DNA of 64,000 nucleotides from Epiperipatus broadwayi (taxonomy: Eukaryota; Onychophora; Udeonychophora; Euonychophora; Peripatidae). Below the pieces are notes generated by a model. The model saw only the letters and a list, made by a program, of their open reading frames with translations, searched no databases and had not been told where the DNA came from. Positions 44,310 to 55,402 of this stretch are shown piece after piece. Position 1 is the first letter of the stretch, and each line of letters begins with the position of its first letter. The stretch is from contig JAQFVV010000552.1 of NCBI GenBank assembly GCA_028023455.1, positions 312,001-376,000 of the forward strand. The letters run 5' to 3'. Made by a program: the position numbers and the translations under genes.

Positions 44310-44420
44310 TTTTAGTAGTTCTTTACACTTGAGAAGTCTTCTTGTAGCAGTGAAACCTTTGGTAGTGTTTAATATTATTTTTATGCTGGTCTGTTTGAAT
44401 TTTGGATTTGGTGTAATTTT
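44310..44420 (+). repeat. PLE-tail-like repeat, partner of 35.62 kb
   Basis: ACACTTGAGAAGTCTTCTTG...TAGCAGTGAAACCTTTGG, then GCTGGTCTGTTTGAATTTTG. It lies directly after the endonuclease relic, in the position of a PLE 3' untranslated tail. Confidence 0.5.
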
Positions 44421-44691
44421 AATTATATATTGACTAGTTTAGCTTTATGCTTGTAATATATATATATATATAATAGTACCAACATTGAATTGGCACATAA
44501 TAATTTTGTTTAAACAAAATATTAAAACAAAAATTATTCATTAAAAGAAAACATGTTTAAAAGTTTAACAGTTTTATTACAGTTTGTTTTCGTAAAGATA
44601 AGATTTAAAAGTCAAAGAGTTTTAAAATAAAAGTTGCAATTTATTAATTACAAATGTCAAACTAAAAGTTTTGAGTTTAAGGAGCTTGTCA

Positions 44692-44954
<263 letters not shown>

Positions 44955-46860
44955 GTTGAAATATAATTCAAAAGTCTAAAAATGTAAATCTCTTTTTATT
45001 CGAGTTAAGAAAAAAAAGGTAATCTTAAAACTAGTGTTGAGTTAGTAAAATATATATGTGCATTTGTAAATAGAATAAATGTATGTGTAATAAATGTTAA
45101 AATGAAATAAATGAATACAGAAGATTATCATTCAAAAACACAGTGGTGGCTACTAATTAAAATTATAAAAACAAGAAGTTTGCATGGCTAATAATTAAAT
45201 GATTTTCAAAAACATGAGATTATTGAAGGAATTTCGCCAAACTAATGCCTGCTTCCAGATACATAGACACAACCAATGCAATATGAAGAAGCTAGAAAAA
45301 AACTACACTGACAGAAATGTGCATCTGATGGATATGACCCTCATCCAATACAGGAATGTGCATCTGCCTGGTGAAGAAATCATGTATATAAAATAATTAA
45401 AGAAAAATACTACATATGGTGGAGAGCGGTCTATCTGATGACTTATAGTCCCTATCCATATAGCTAAAAAAAGGTCAATGGTGCAGGAAATACATTTATG
45501 TCCATTGCAACACAATAACTACATCTTTGGGTCATGCATTCAAGTGGGCTTTTCCCTGTATGCTAAATATGCTTCACATTACATTGATATAAACACCCAT
45601 ATATTTCTCCAACAGCATCAATCTAACCACTAGACAAAAATCCTGATATTAAACCTTTTTTTAAATAAACAATTAAAATATAACGTTATTGATGGAATTG
45701 CTGAGAGAAATTTACAATAAACTCAATGGCACTCTTCATAAGGTTCCACATTGACTCCAATAACTTAAAAGATATATGAATAAATACATTTGGACACTCA
45801 GCATGAGGTGTCATATTTACCGATATCTATATATTTTAATCATATGAAAATAAAAAAATTACTAAATCTTAATGAATCTATGCAGCTATCTACACCCAGC
45901 TTAAATTTAATACATTTAAATAATTTAGTCAATAAATATTAACAATAAAAAATGGAAATGATTTAATTAAATTAGCAAACTCAAATATATATATAAAATT
46001 TGAAATCCTAATAAGTCAGATAAAGTTCATATTAAAAGTTATCTTTGGCTGGTTACTAAAAGTTTGTTAAATATTGACAAAAGTTTTTAATTACTTTTTA
46101 AAATTTTATAGTTCATACTTTACCATAGAGGAGGTCATGGTTATTTGGGCCAATTCCCATGAAGACTTTATTAATCATACTTTCTAGAAAGACTGGTCTG
46201 TTGTTCATGTCATAATTAAACTGGAGTCTGCCTTAGTTGGTTCAATCCTGGAACTCTTTTATTGTAGGACCCATATGATTTGGGTCTACAATAGTGCCAT
46301 TCATAAATTAACAGTCACTTTATTTGAAATAAGAGAGAGAGTCAAAAGTGTGTGTTTTACCCTTCTCCTCAAAAAATCAAGTTGGGACTAACTTTTATTG
46401 AATTTTTTTTCTTTTTATTTTAATCCTCCAGATTCACTGAACATGGTTTCATGTTCGAATGATTTTCATTAAGGTCTGAGTGTTGGTTGCTGCTTATTTT
46501 GGACATTCATTTTTTTATTTTTTTATCTGACTTTTTAATTATATAAGAGCCCCAAAGGCTATTTTGCTTTTTGGTTTAATTAATAAAACAATCATTTCCA
46601 TTTACTGAGATTTCATCAGAATCTTTTAACAAAAAAATATTTTATCTTTAGAGCTTGTATTTTTTTTTATAAAAAAGTACATTCAAATACTTTTTTTTTA
46701 AACAAAAATACTTTTAAAATTTTCCATCTGTGCGACAATACATGAGTTATCATAATTCTTTTAATTTTGGCTTTTAGTTGGTTTTCTTTTAAAACAATTT
46801 CATTTGAGATCATATTGCCCTTTTATTTTAGTTTTAAAATAATGTAACGCACATGTATAC
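44955..46860. other. AT-rich DNA, no feature supported
   Basis: A 15-bp word (AGAAATGTGCATCTG or a close variant) is duplicated about 40 bp apart near 45.31-45.37 kb. A plus-strand stretch at about 46.12-46.38 kb has only one stop in about 85 codons but no recognisable motif. Confidence 0.4.
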
Positions 46861-46864
46861 TGTT

Positions 46865-46867
<3 letters not shown>

Positions 46868-46939
<72 letters not shown>
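46868..46939. repeat. (TA)n microsatellite, about 72 bp
   Basis: Abuts the start of the next hammerhead monomer. Confidence 0.98.
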
Positions 46940-46941
<2 letters not shown>

Positions 46942-47340
46942 ACAGATGGTGTTCTACCAAAAACACCATCAAGCATATGTTTACATAAACGTCAGAGGAT
47001 GCATTCACTATCTCTAACTTTAATTCCACTTTCAGATCATGATTTCAAGCTATTTGCTATCGTCAGTGAAAGTCAGGAATTTTAGAAACTAGATCTAAAC
47101 ACAAACTCTGAGTGTTTATGAAACAGTTTCTATTCAGTTTGCAAATGTGAATCTTTTAGACATGTAATGTCTTCAAACTCAGCCTACCAAGCCAGATAGC
47201 TATATGGGTCTGATCTCAGTTCAGCATCACCACATAGTAGAAGCCTCTGCAATATATATATCATTGCTAGAAAGACCTCAAAGATACATTTATGAAAAAC
47301 AAAAACAAGTTAAAAACTTGCTAATGCTTGTATTTATTAG
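46940..47340 (-). repeat. Single family 1 hammerhead monomer
   Basis: Colinear with the 35.8-37.0 kb trimer: a GATGGTGTTCTACC edge, the hammerhead, AAACTAGATCTAAACAC, AGCTATATGGGTCTGATC, TACATTTATGAAAAACAAAA and a terminal AACTTGCTAATGCTTG. Confidence 0.82.
47024..47079 (-). ncRNA. Type I hammerhead ribozyme, family 1 single monomer
   Basis: Minus strand: stem I TGAAAGT/ACTTTCA (7 perfect bp), CTGACGA (complement of 47060-47066), AGC-AAATA-GCT stem II, GAAA, 3-bp stem III ATC-AT-GAT and an ATC cleavage triplet. All core residues are present. Confidence 0.8.
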
Positions 47341-48316
47341 GTAAATGGTTATATGTTCTTTGCAAATTATATTGAATCAATAAATTATATGATTTTCAAA
47401 TTATTTAATAAAAAGTACAAAATACATAAAAAAACTTTTTCATTTCTTTCTTACAAAACATTTTCTTTTTGTTCTTAAACTACAATAAAAAAATCAAGTT
47501 ACAATTACTGTGTAATTAATTTGTTGAAGAATGAAAGTTATCTAAAAAATTATGTCATATAAATACTACTTATAAAGTAATTATTTATGCTAAATACTTT
47601 TTTTAAAATAAATCATATCACTTCACTCAACAAATTAATAATAATTAAGATTCAATACTGATTATAAAAGTATCCAAAGAAATTTATAATCGTACATAAA
47701 AAGTAAGAATTTATGCACATTTTTGTAGAAAAGCCCAAAAAACTTTGTGAAACATTTGGAATACATTTTTTATATAAAAAGAATTTTAAATGTGAAAACC
47801 ATACTTAAATTAAATAACAGGATAATCGTATAATGAACATCGACTTTCTAAGGAAAGTAACATTTCCAGTATATTTCACTTAACATCACTGCTGCATTTA
47901 CTTAAAAATAATCTTACTAGAGCATCATATTAAAATTAAAATGTCAAAATATGGTTACATATCTTTGTGAAATATTATAAAGTAATATAAACTAAGAAAT
48001 ACTACATTGTAAAACAGAAATATAAAATATTAATTATAAATTGTTTTGCTCTGGAATATTTTTTAGTACTTTAAAATTCACCCTATAAACAAAGATATGA
48101 ATATATTATTACAGAAATAAATATTTCATTGACAGCAGTTTATGTTTAAAAAATGATACTTTAATAGACAATTTATGAAAAAGTTGATTGATCAAAAGAC
48201 ACAAACATCTGTAACATTACATTTTAATAAGAATAAAAGTTTAATAATTTGTTTAAGGCCTTGCAAAAAAGTTATGTGTTTGAGCTGTTTAAAAGTGAAA
48301 ATGAAGTGCCATAAAA
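47341..48316. other. AT-rich DNA, no feature seen
   Basis: Nothing supportable. A frame at 48175-48429 runs into the (TA)n/(TG)n tract and is probably chance. Confidence 0.45.
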
Positions 48317-48408
<92 letters not shown>

Positions 48409-48410
48409 CG
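48317..48410. repeat. Compound (TA)n(TG)n microsatellite
   Basis: About 72 bp of TA followed by about 20 bp of TG, ending GCGCG. Confidence 0.97.
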
Positions 48411-48439
48411 CGTTTTCACGGTTGTATGATGTAGATAAA

Positions 48440-48806
48440 TTACTTATTTTTTGTGTTAAACCATAAATTATTTTCCATTACATACAAATATTTTGATGAA
48501 CTAGCATCCACCATTACGCTATCTTTTGAAAAAGAAATTGTTAGATCTCAAACAGTAGTGTGATTGAGTGTGATATGAGAAATGAGATTCAACATGAAAT
48601 AGTTCAGCATTCAAAATATGAGGATTATCAAAATGTTTATATCCCTCAGGTTTTTCACTTATTAATTTTAAGTTAATATTAGAAGACAGAGATAAAATGA
48701 GAGGTTTTGACATAGCTGGAATACATTGTGCTTCATATTTCCTATTTAACCTAGTAGGTCTTTTTAATATTTCAATTGACTCATTCATGGTTCTTAAATC
48801 ATACAA
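48440..48806 (-). pseudogene. Penelope-like element relic, 3' end (left arm of inverted pair)
   Basis: The minus-strand frame reads NESIEILKRPTRLNRKYE, then AQCIP. This is the end of a GIY-YIG endonuclease, where the 50 kb PLE has REAIEILKRPDCINKRDD. The glutamate of ESIEIL is the expected catalytic residue. The downstream sequence (SNINLKLISEKPEG and on) continues open for 95 codons in all, but is probably 3' untranslated. The same sequence occurs inverted at 48808-49120, so this is a head-to-head dimer centred near 48.79 kb. Only the last fragment of the protein remains. Confidence 0.7.
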
Positions 48807-48807
48807 A

Positions 48808-49120
48808 TATTAAAGAGGCCTACTGGTTTAAATAGGGCTGACATTGCACAATGTATTCTGTGTGGAAAGCTCTCAATTTATCTAATATTAACTTAAAATT
48901 AACAGGTGAAAAAACTGAGGGAATTAAACATTTTGTTATCTTTCATATTTTGAATGTTGTACTACTTCAACTTGAATTTCATTTCTCATGTTACATTCAG
49001 TCACATTACTATTTGAGATCTAATGATTTTTCTTTCAAAAGTTAACCTTGACAATGGTGGATACTAGTTTGTCAAAATATTGGTATGTAATGGAAAATAA
49101 TACATGGTTTAACCCAAAAA
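48808..49120 (+). pseudogene. Penelope-like element relic, 3' end (right arm of inverted pair)
   Basis: The plus strand begins ILKRPTGLNRADIAQCI, matching the left arm's EILKRPTRLNR and QCIP, then diverges into the shared tail. The end, GGAAAATAATACATGGTTTAA, mirrors AAACCATAAATTATTTTCC at 48461. A 64-codon frame inside it is a remnant, not a gene. Confidence 0.68.
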
Positions 49121-49122
49121 AT

Positions 49123-49144
49123 TATATATATATATATATATATA
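49123..49144. repeat. Short (TA)n between two PLE dimers
   Basis: Separates the 48.4-49.1 kb dimer from the 49.14-51.75 kb palindrome. Confidence 0.9.
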
Positions 49145-50446
49145 ATACATATTTTGCGGGTTCATCCGTGTTAAAAACTTTTAATATCAATATACTGACG
49201 TTTTGACTTGGTCACACAAGCCATCCACAGAGTTATAAAAAGGTAGAAAAACGGTTGTAGAGGCGCTACAATCACTGGTTTGAATAAAACATTAAAAATC
49301 CCACCAATAGCAAAAATGTTAAATTTAAGAATGTTTTTTAAAGAAATCTTTCCAAATAGAAGGAAGTTTGCACGTATCATCTCGCTTATTGATACAATCT
49401 GGCCTTTTAAGTATCTCAATGGCTTCTCTGATTTTGCATTGGTAGAGATTATCACATCTGGATATGATCCTGGTACTAGAAAAATCTATTTTATGACCTG
49501 AATCTATAGTATGGAGTGAGAGTGCTGATGATGATGAGTGTTGTTTAACTGCATTAGCATGCTCATCTCTCCTAACACTGATGCGATGATTACTCATACC
49601 TATGTAAGAAGCTTTACAATTTTTACATGAGATTTGATAGACACCATGAGATTCAAGAGGGATTGAATCCTTAGGCTTGGTTATTATATGCTGATCTTTT
49701 GATGAGCAGAAAATGCTGTATCTATATTATAGCGTTTTAATATACGTCCGATACTGTCTGTAGTTCCTTTTACATATGGAACACAAATCCTAATAGCTGA
49801 CTTATCATCTTTTTGTTTCCTATTTTGTCTATTTTGGGCTTGAAATAAGGCTTTTTTTATAAATTTGTAATTATAACTATTTGCTAATAAAACACTATTA
49901 ATATGATTTATTTCTTCTTTCAGATGTGTGTCATCTGAAAGGTTAATTGCTCTATTTAAAAGAGTTTTGGCTACAGAAACTATCTGAGTTGGGTGATGAT
50001 GAGAATGGAAATGTAAATATCTGATCTTTGTGTGTATCCTTTCTGTAAATAGAAAAAGATAAACTATTTGGTGTTCTGGTGACTAGAACATCAAGAAAAG
50101 GGAGTTTTCCATCAGACTCTGTCTCCATTGTAAATTTAATATGAGGATGCATATTATTTAAATGTAAGAAAAAATCATCTAATGTATTTTTTCCATGTTG
50201 CCATATGACAAAAGTGTCATCTATGTATCTGAGCCAAATGAGAGGTTTTAAAGATGATGATTCTAAAGCACGAGTTTCTATATATTCCATGAATAAATCA
50301 GCTATTACTCCTGAGATAGGTGAGCCCATAGGAGTACCAAAAACTTGTCTGTAATGCTGTCCATTGTATACAAAATATGTATTTAAGAGACAATGTTTAA
50401 TCAAAGCAATAATATGGTCTGGTAAATTGCAACGTTGTGAGATTAT
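49145..50446 (-). pseudogene. Penelope-like retroelement, 5'-truncated, left arm of 2.6 kb palindrome
   Basis: PLEs are retroelements whose polyprotein joins a telomerase-related reverse transcriptase to a GIY-YIG endonuclease. Reading leftward from the palindrome centre, the frame opens with RCNLPDHIIALIKHCLL. It contains the RT motifs TPMGSPISGVIADLF and RYIDDTFVIW (catalytic DD) and the PLE-typical KLPFLDVLVTR. After IYRKDTHKD an extra base near 50024 shifts the frame, giving a false stop at 49952. The endonuclease resumes as SHGVYQISCKNCKASYIG, SNHRISVRRDEH and REAIEILKRPD, ending at 49325. A one-base loss near 49693 is a second break. The N-terminal half, including the fingers of RT, is missing. 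The partner copy on the right differs by about eight changes in 1.3 kb, so the pair is young. It cannot make an active protein. Confidence 0.9.
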
Positions 50447-50453
50447 AAATCTC
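50439..50453. other. Centre of head-to-head PLE palindrome
   Basis: GAGAT-TATAA-ATCTC marks the turn-around. The two copies meet with only about 5 unpaired bases, at the same internal truncation point in the RT domain. Confidence 0.92.
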
Positions 50454-51750
50454 ACAACGTTGCAGTTTACCAGACCATATTATTGCTTTGATTAAACATT
50501 GTCTCTTAAATACATATTTTGTATACAATGGACAGCATTACAGACAAGTTTTTGGTACTCCTATGGGCTCACCTATCTCAGGAGTAATAGCTGATTTATT
50601 CATGGAATATATAGAAACTCGTGCTTTAGAATCATCATCTTTAAAACCTCTCATTTGGCTCAGATACATAGATGACACTTTTGTCATATGGCAACATGGA
50701 AAAAATACATTAGATGATTTTTTCTTACATTTAAATAATATGCATCCTCATATTAAATTTACAATGGAGACAGAGTCTGATGGAAAACTCCCTTTTCTTG
50801 ATGTTCTAGTCACCAGAACACCAAATAGTTTATCTTTTTCTATTTACAGAAAGGATACACACAAAGACAGATATTTACATTTCCATTCTCATCATCACCC
50901 AACTCAGATAGTTTCTGTAGCCAAAACTCTTTTAAATAGAGCAATTAACCTTTCAGATGACACACATCTGAAAGAAGAAATAAATCATATTAATAGTGTT
51001 TTATTAGCAAATAGTTATAATTACAAATTTATAAAAAAAAGCCTTATTTCAAGCCCAAAATAGACAAAATAGGAAACAAAAAGATGATAAGTCAGCTATT
51101 AGGATTTGTGTTCCATATGTAAAAGGAACTACAGACAGTATCGACGTATATTAAAATGCTATAATATAGATACAGCATTTTCTGCTCATCAAAAGATCAG
51201 CAATATAATAACCAAGCCTAAGGATTCAATCCCTCTTGAATCTCATGGTGTCTATCAAATCTCATGTAAAAATTGTAAAGCTTCTTACATAGGTATGAGT
51301 AATCGTCGCATCAGTGTTAGGAGAGATGAGCATGCTAATGCAGTTAAACAACACTCATCATCATCAGCACTCTCACTCCATACTATAGATTCAGGTCATA
51401 AAATAGATTTTTCTAGTACCAGGATCATATCCAGATGTGATAATCTCTACCAATGCAAAATCAGAGAAGCCATTGAGATACTTAAAAGGCCAGATTGTAT
51501 CAATAAGCGAGATGATACGTGCAAACTTCCTTCTATTTGGAAAGATTTCTTTAAAAAACATTCTTAAATTTAACATTTTTGCTATTGGTGGGATTTTTAA
51601 TGTTTTATTCAAACCAGTGATTGTAGCGCCTCTACAACCGTTTTTCTACCTTTTTATAACTCTGTGGATGGCTTGTGTGACCAAGTCGAAACGTCAGTAT
51701 ATTGATATTAAAAGTTTTTAACACGGATGAACCCGCAAAATATGTATTTT
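50447..51750 (+). pseudogene. Penelope-like retroelement, 5'-truncated, right arm of 2.6 kb palindrome
   Basis: The open frame enters from a TAA at 50446-50448. It reads through RCSLPDHIIALIKHCLL, TPMGSPISGVIADLF, RYIDDTFVIW (RT catalytic DD), KLPFLDVLVTR, IYRKDTHKDRYLHFHSHHH and LNRAINLSDD. An eight-A run at about 51033-51040 has one A more than the other arm. It pushes translation out of frame to a stop at 51061. Loss of one G near 51142 restores the original frame. The endonuclease then runs to 51567: GVYQISCKNCKASYIG (GIY-YIG with cysteine pair), SNRRISVRRDEH (arginine) and REAIEILKRPD (glutamate). The 3' tail holds GACCAAGTCGAAACGTC at about 51680-51696, a half-hammerhead-like word. The N-terminal part is missing. 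Apart from the two compensating indels the domains look freshly decayed. Confidence 0.92.
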
Positions 51751-51783
51751 ATATATTTAACCCGTGCAAATCTTCGTTTTAAC

Positions 51784-51814
<31 letters not shown>

Positions 51815-52335
51815 CAAAGAGGCAAATTGTGTGTAAACATTTAATGTTGCTAGATTTTATGTAAATATTTGAGTATTTATTATTAATTAAAATAATAAAT
51901 TATATTCTTTGACTTGACCACTTTATTTCTCTGAAGCATGAGATGGTCCCACTGTGGTTAACTTCAAATCATTTTCTTTTAAATATCATTACACATGATA
52001 TATTTTGGCCATTTGAAGTTTATTTGATGGGAAAAACTGGAGCCTAAAATAATAATGATTTATTAATTCACAAATAGGTCTCAATTCTGCCTACAATGTT
52101 GTGAATGGTAGTTTCTAGATCTTTTTCTATGTGAACACTTACAAAGTTACATTCTTTGTTAAATTTAAAAAATGAAAAAAAAAATTTCCATTGTTTGTTT
52201 ACATATTTATTTTATATTATTTCTCGCAAAACATTTAATATTTATTTTTTAGAAAAATATAATTAGATATGAGTTTATTATAAAATATGTATGTTTTAGA
52301 TTCAATACTAGTCAAGAGAAAACAATAAAATATAG
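51751..52335. other. AT-rich DNA with a short (TA)n(TG)n tract
   Basis: TA then TG dinucleotides at about 51784-51815; nothing else supported. Confidence 0.5.
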
Positions 52336-52482
52336 TTACAACATGTTATTGTTGACTATTATTGTATTTATCTGAGGTGGACGATGAAAAAGTTGTGAGT
52401 GGAGTGAGTTTGACAATGATAAATAAAAATATAACAATTTACCAAAATAAATCTCTTCTAATAATATGGATGTAAATGGAAG

Positions 52483-52550
52483 GTAATGACCTGGGTCAAC
52501 TGATGAGTGGTGGTTCAGCACAAAAAACATTTTTGGGGGTCTTTGTCTTT
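52483..52550 (+). ncRNA. Hammerhead ribozyme, family 2 (GAAA to AAAA)
   Basis: CTGATGA (52500-52506) is intact. Stem II GTGGTG-GTT-CAGCAC has one mismatch. GAAA has become AAAA. Stem I pairs GGGTCAA with TTTTGGGGGTC only partly. Confidence 0.72.
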
Positions 52551-52904
52551 TATTGTATCTTCGTTTATATGAATTTAACAAAAATGTGGACATTTGAAAG
52601 TTTTTTAATATATCTATAAAGATATTACATATGGGATAGATTAAAGGTGAATAACTTCATGTGTGTGTATGTTTAAAATTTAAAAAAATTAGATACATTA
52701 ATCTTTAACTAAGGTTTAAAGTTTATATGTGTGCTAGAGATAATCTCTGGTTTAGAAAATGATTAGTAATAATCATTATTGTATTTATCTGAGGTGGGTG
52801 GGTGTCAAAGTTGTGAGTGGACTGACTTTGACAATGGTAAATAAAAAAAAAAAAAACAATTTACTATAGATAAATACTTTTCATATAATAGAAAAATATA
52901 TGGA

Positions 52905-52970
52905 AGATAGTGACCTGGTCCAACTGATCATTGCTGGTTTAATGCATTTTGAGGGTCATTTGTCTTTTAT
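52905..52970 (+). ncRNA. Degenerate hammerhead ribozyme, family 2
   Basis: The core reads CTGATCA (52924-52930), stem II has decayed and GAAA is lost. It is recognisable by flanks GACCTGGTCCAA and GAGGGTCATTTGTC. Confidence 0.6.
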
Positions 52971-53040
52971 TGTATCTTTATGTATATGAATTTAAAAAGA
53001 ATGGGAAAGTATGGAGGTTATTTAATATATTTACATTATA

Positions 53041-54227
53041 TTAAATGTTACATACTTCTTTCTTGTTATTTTGTAAATTTTATATAAAATTTCATTACAA
53101 TTAAGTAATCTAAAAATGCTTGGTCTTAGTTAAGATTATTTTGATTTTTTAAATTTAATTTGCTTAAATTATTAAGTTATATATGTGAAAAAATATAGGT
53201 TTATTTATTTTATTATTTACTTATGCCCAGATAATGATCAAATACCTTTTATTAAATTATGATTTTAACGCTATTATTTTTTATATTTTATAAAAAAATT
53301 ATTATTTAAGCCCTTATTTAGGAAATTGATAGATGGAAATATTAATGAATAATGTTTAGATGATGAAAACATTATTTTAAAATTTTTAATAATTATTTAT
53401 TAAAAGAATTATTATTTGGAAATAGATTTGAGCCCAGTTTTATATCGCTTTAAAAATGCTTTCCAACTTACCTTGATGTAAATATCAAGAAAACTTTGTT
53501 TTACATACAAATTATATCTCATCCACAACTAATCTTCCATTGCTTATTTATAAAATGCATCAAGTGTAGATTATTAACCCAGGGTTTAATAATAATCTTA
53601 GTTTATGGTAATTTCATTCACTGACACTTGAAAAGAAGTAACATTAGTGTTATACTAATTGATATAAAAATGTTTCAATGCTTATATTATTAGTTGTCTT
53701 TTATTTCATTTTATTTTGAGAAAAAAAAAGTATTTGTAATTTGTAATGAAAATTGAGTATGATAAACATTATTCAAGGTTCATGTGTATATCCGGTCCTA
53801 AAAATATATAATATTTTTATAACCGTCGCACAAATGGGGGTGATCTCTCTTTCTATCTTTTTTTAATTGTATTTTTTACAATAACATTCAGTTCGATTAT
53901 ATTCTACTACTTATAATACATATATGTGTGCATTTATTATTCTGTATGAGTGATAATACTTGTCAAGTTCAAATAAGATCATGATGTTGGTGTCGTTTCA
54001 ATAATAGCATAAACATTTATGCTGCAATTTACATGCGCACTCTTGACTTCATAGTTATATGTATTATATTGGTTTTATTGCAAGAATATTGAGGATTCTG
54101 GTATTTAAGTTGATAATGTTTGCTACCTAGTGTTTTTTGAATTTAATGGCAGTTAAAGAGGGCTAAAGAATTAACCAAAATCCTTCTGCAAATTAAAAGC
54201 CTGTATATTATATGTAATTATTAAAAT
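53041..54227. other. AT-rich unique DNA, no feature seen
   Basis: No coding relic, hammerhead or inverted repeat supported. Confidence 0.5.
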
Positions 54228-54700
54228 GCCATCCATTGATCATAAATACAAGCATTAGCAAATTTAACTTATTTTTTTGTTTTTCATAAATGTACCTTTG
54301 AGGTTTTCTTGCAATGATATATATTGCAGAGGCTTCTACTATGTGGTGATACTGAACTGACATCAGACCCATATAGCTATCTGGCTTGCTATGCTGAGTT
54401 GGAAGACATTACGTGTCTAAAAAATTTATGCTTGCAAGCTGAATAGAAATTGTTTCATAAACGCTCAGAGTTAGTGTTTAGATCTAGTTTCTTATTTCTA
54501 TCCTTCACTGATGATAGCAAATCAGCTTGAAATCATGATGTGAAGGTGGAACTAATGATAGAGATAGTGAATGTTTACTCTTATGTTGATGTAAACAAAC
54601 ATACACTTTGACAGTGTTTTTGGTAAAACGCCATCTATTGATCATGAATACAAGCGTTAGCAAGTTTAATTTGTTTTTTTTGTTTTTCATATATATATAT
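54228..54700 (+). repeat. Family 1 hammerhead monomer with direct terminal redundancy
   Basis: GCCATC.ATTGATCAT...ACAAGC.TTAGCAA occurs at both ends (54228 and 54630, period 402). The element is therefore one monomer plus about 60 bp of a second, as expected when a circular or tandem template is copied. It is colinear with the 35.8 and 46.9 kb copies but in the opposite orientation. It ends in (TA)n (54689-54707). Confidence 0.83.
54495..54552 (+). ncRNA. Hammerhead ribozyme, family 1, cleavage site mutated
   Basis: CTGATGA (54508-54514), GAAA (54529-54532), a 3-bp stem III ATC-AT-GAT and stem I CCTTCA/TGAAGG are intact. The cleavage triplet is ATG, which is not NUH. Confidence 0.75.
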
Positions 54701-54969
54701 ATATATAATTGTTAAGTAGAAAATCTGAAATTTTCAGATATTCATATGTCTTCCAATACAGTTATCTACCTTACATAGCCATATGGGCCTGAATTAAGTT
54801 CAGATACACCATATATTAATAACTTTAGCATTATAAAATCACCAAAGCCTTAATAAAAAAAAATTTAAAAAAATATCAAGTCAGATGTCACCTGACCCAA
54901 TTTAATAAGCTTGTATTACAAATGTTAAATATAGTGTTCACAAATAAGCTCTTAACAAGCCCTGCAGAT

Positions 54970-55026
54970 TATCCCCAACTTCAGACTGGTTTCTGCTACT
55001 GGCTTCCTCAGTGAGGTACTAGGACA
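54970..55026 (-). ncRNA. Type I hammerhead ribozyme, family 1
   Basis: CTGAGGA (complement of 55005-55011), GAAA, a 2-bp stem III and a GTC triplet (54984-54986) are intact. Stem I pairs 55012-55026 with 54970-54983. Stem II (GCC-AGTA-GCA) is weak. Confidence 0.75.
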
Positions 55027-55345
55027 TGTAAGCATATAGATTAAAATTACCAGAACAAGCCCAGCACTTTATCTAATCTACAACTATTAGTAAAAAATCT
55101 GAAATTTTCAGACATCCGTATGTTTTTTAATCCAGCTATTGAGCTTAAATTGCCATATGGGTTTGAACTAAGTTCAGATATACCATATATTAATAACTTT
55201 AACAATATAAATTTGTCAAAGCCTTAATAGCAAAAATAAAATTACAATAAATCAAATCAGTTGTCACATGACCTAATTTAATAAGCTTGTATATCAAAAG
55301 TTATCTATAGTGCTTGCAAATATGCTCTTAAGAAGCCCTGCAGAA

Positions 55346-55402
55346 TATCTGCAAACTCAGACCAGTTTCTGTTACTGGCATCTTCAGTGAGGTGCTAGGA
55401 CA
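55346..55402 (-). ncRNA. Type I hammerhead ribozyme, family 1
   Basis: CTGAAGA (complement of 55381-55387), GAAA, a 2-bp stem III and a GTC triplet (55360-55362) are intact. Stem I pairs 55388-55402 with 55346-55359 imperfectly. Stem II is reduced to TG/CA around a CCAGTAA loop. Confidence 0.72.

Larger units (their letters stand above)
52336..53040 (+). repeat. Tandem dimer of family 2 hammerhead monomers
   Basis: The anchor GTATTTATCTGAGGTGG recurs at 52364 and 52781, a period of 417 bp. The units are the reverse complement of those in the 5.9-7.6 kb array, sharing GGTTCAGCACAAAA, GTCTTTTATTGTATCTT and the AACTAAGGTTTAAAG region. The 85-codon minus-strand frame at 52336-52593 is a by-product of the repeat. 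Confidence 0.83.

Noticed and set aside
49171-49501. 94- and 73-codon frames at 49171-49455 and 49280-49501 and their mirror images at 51391-51721
   Set aside because: Antisense or 3'-tail shadows of the two PLE arms; identical because the arms are identical.
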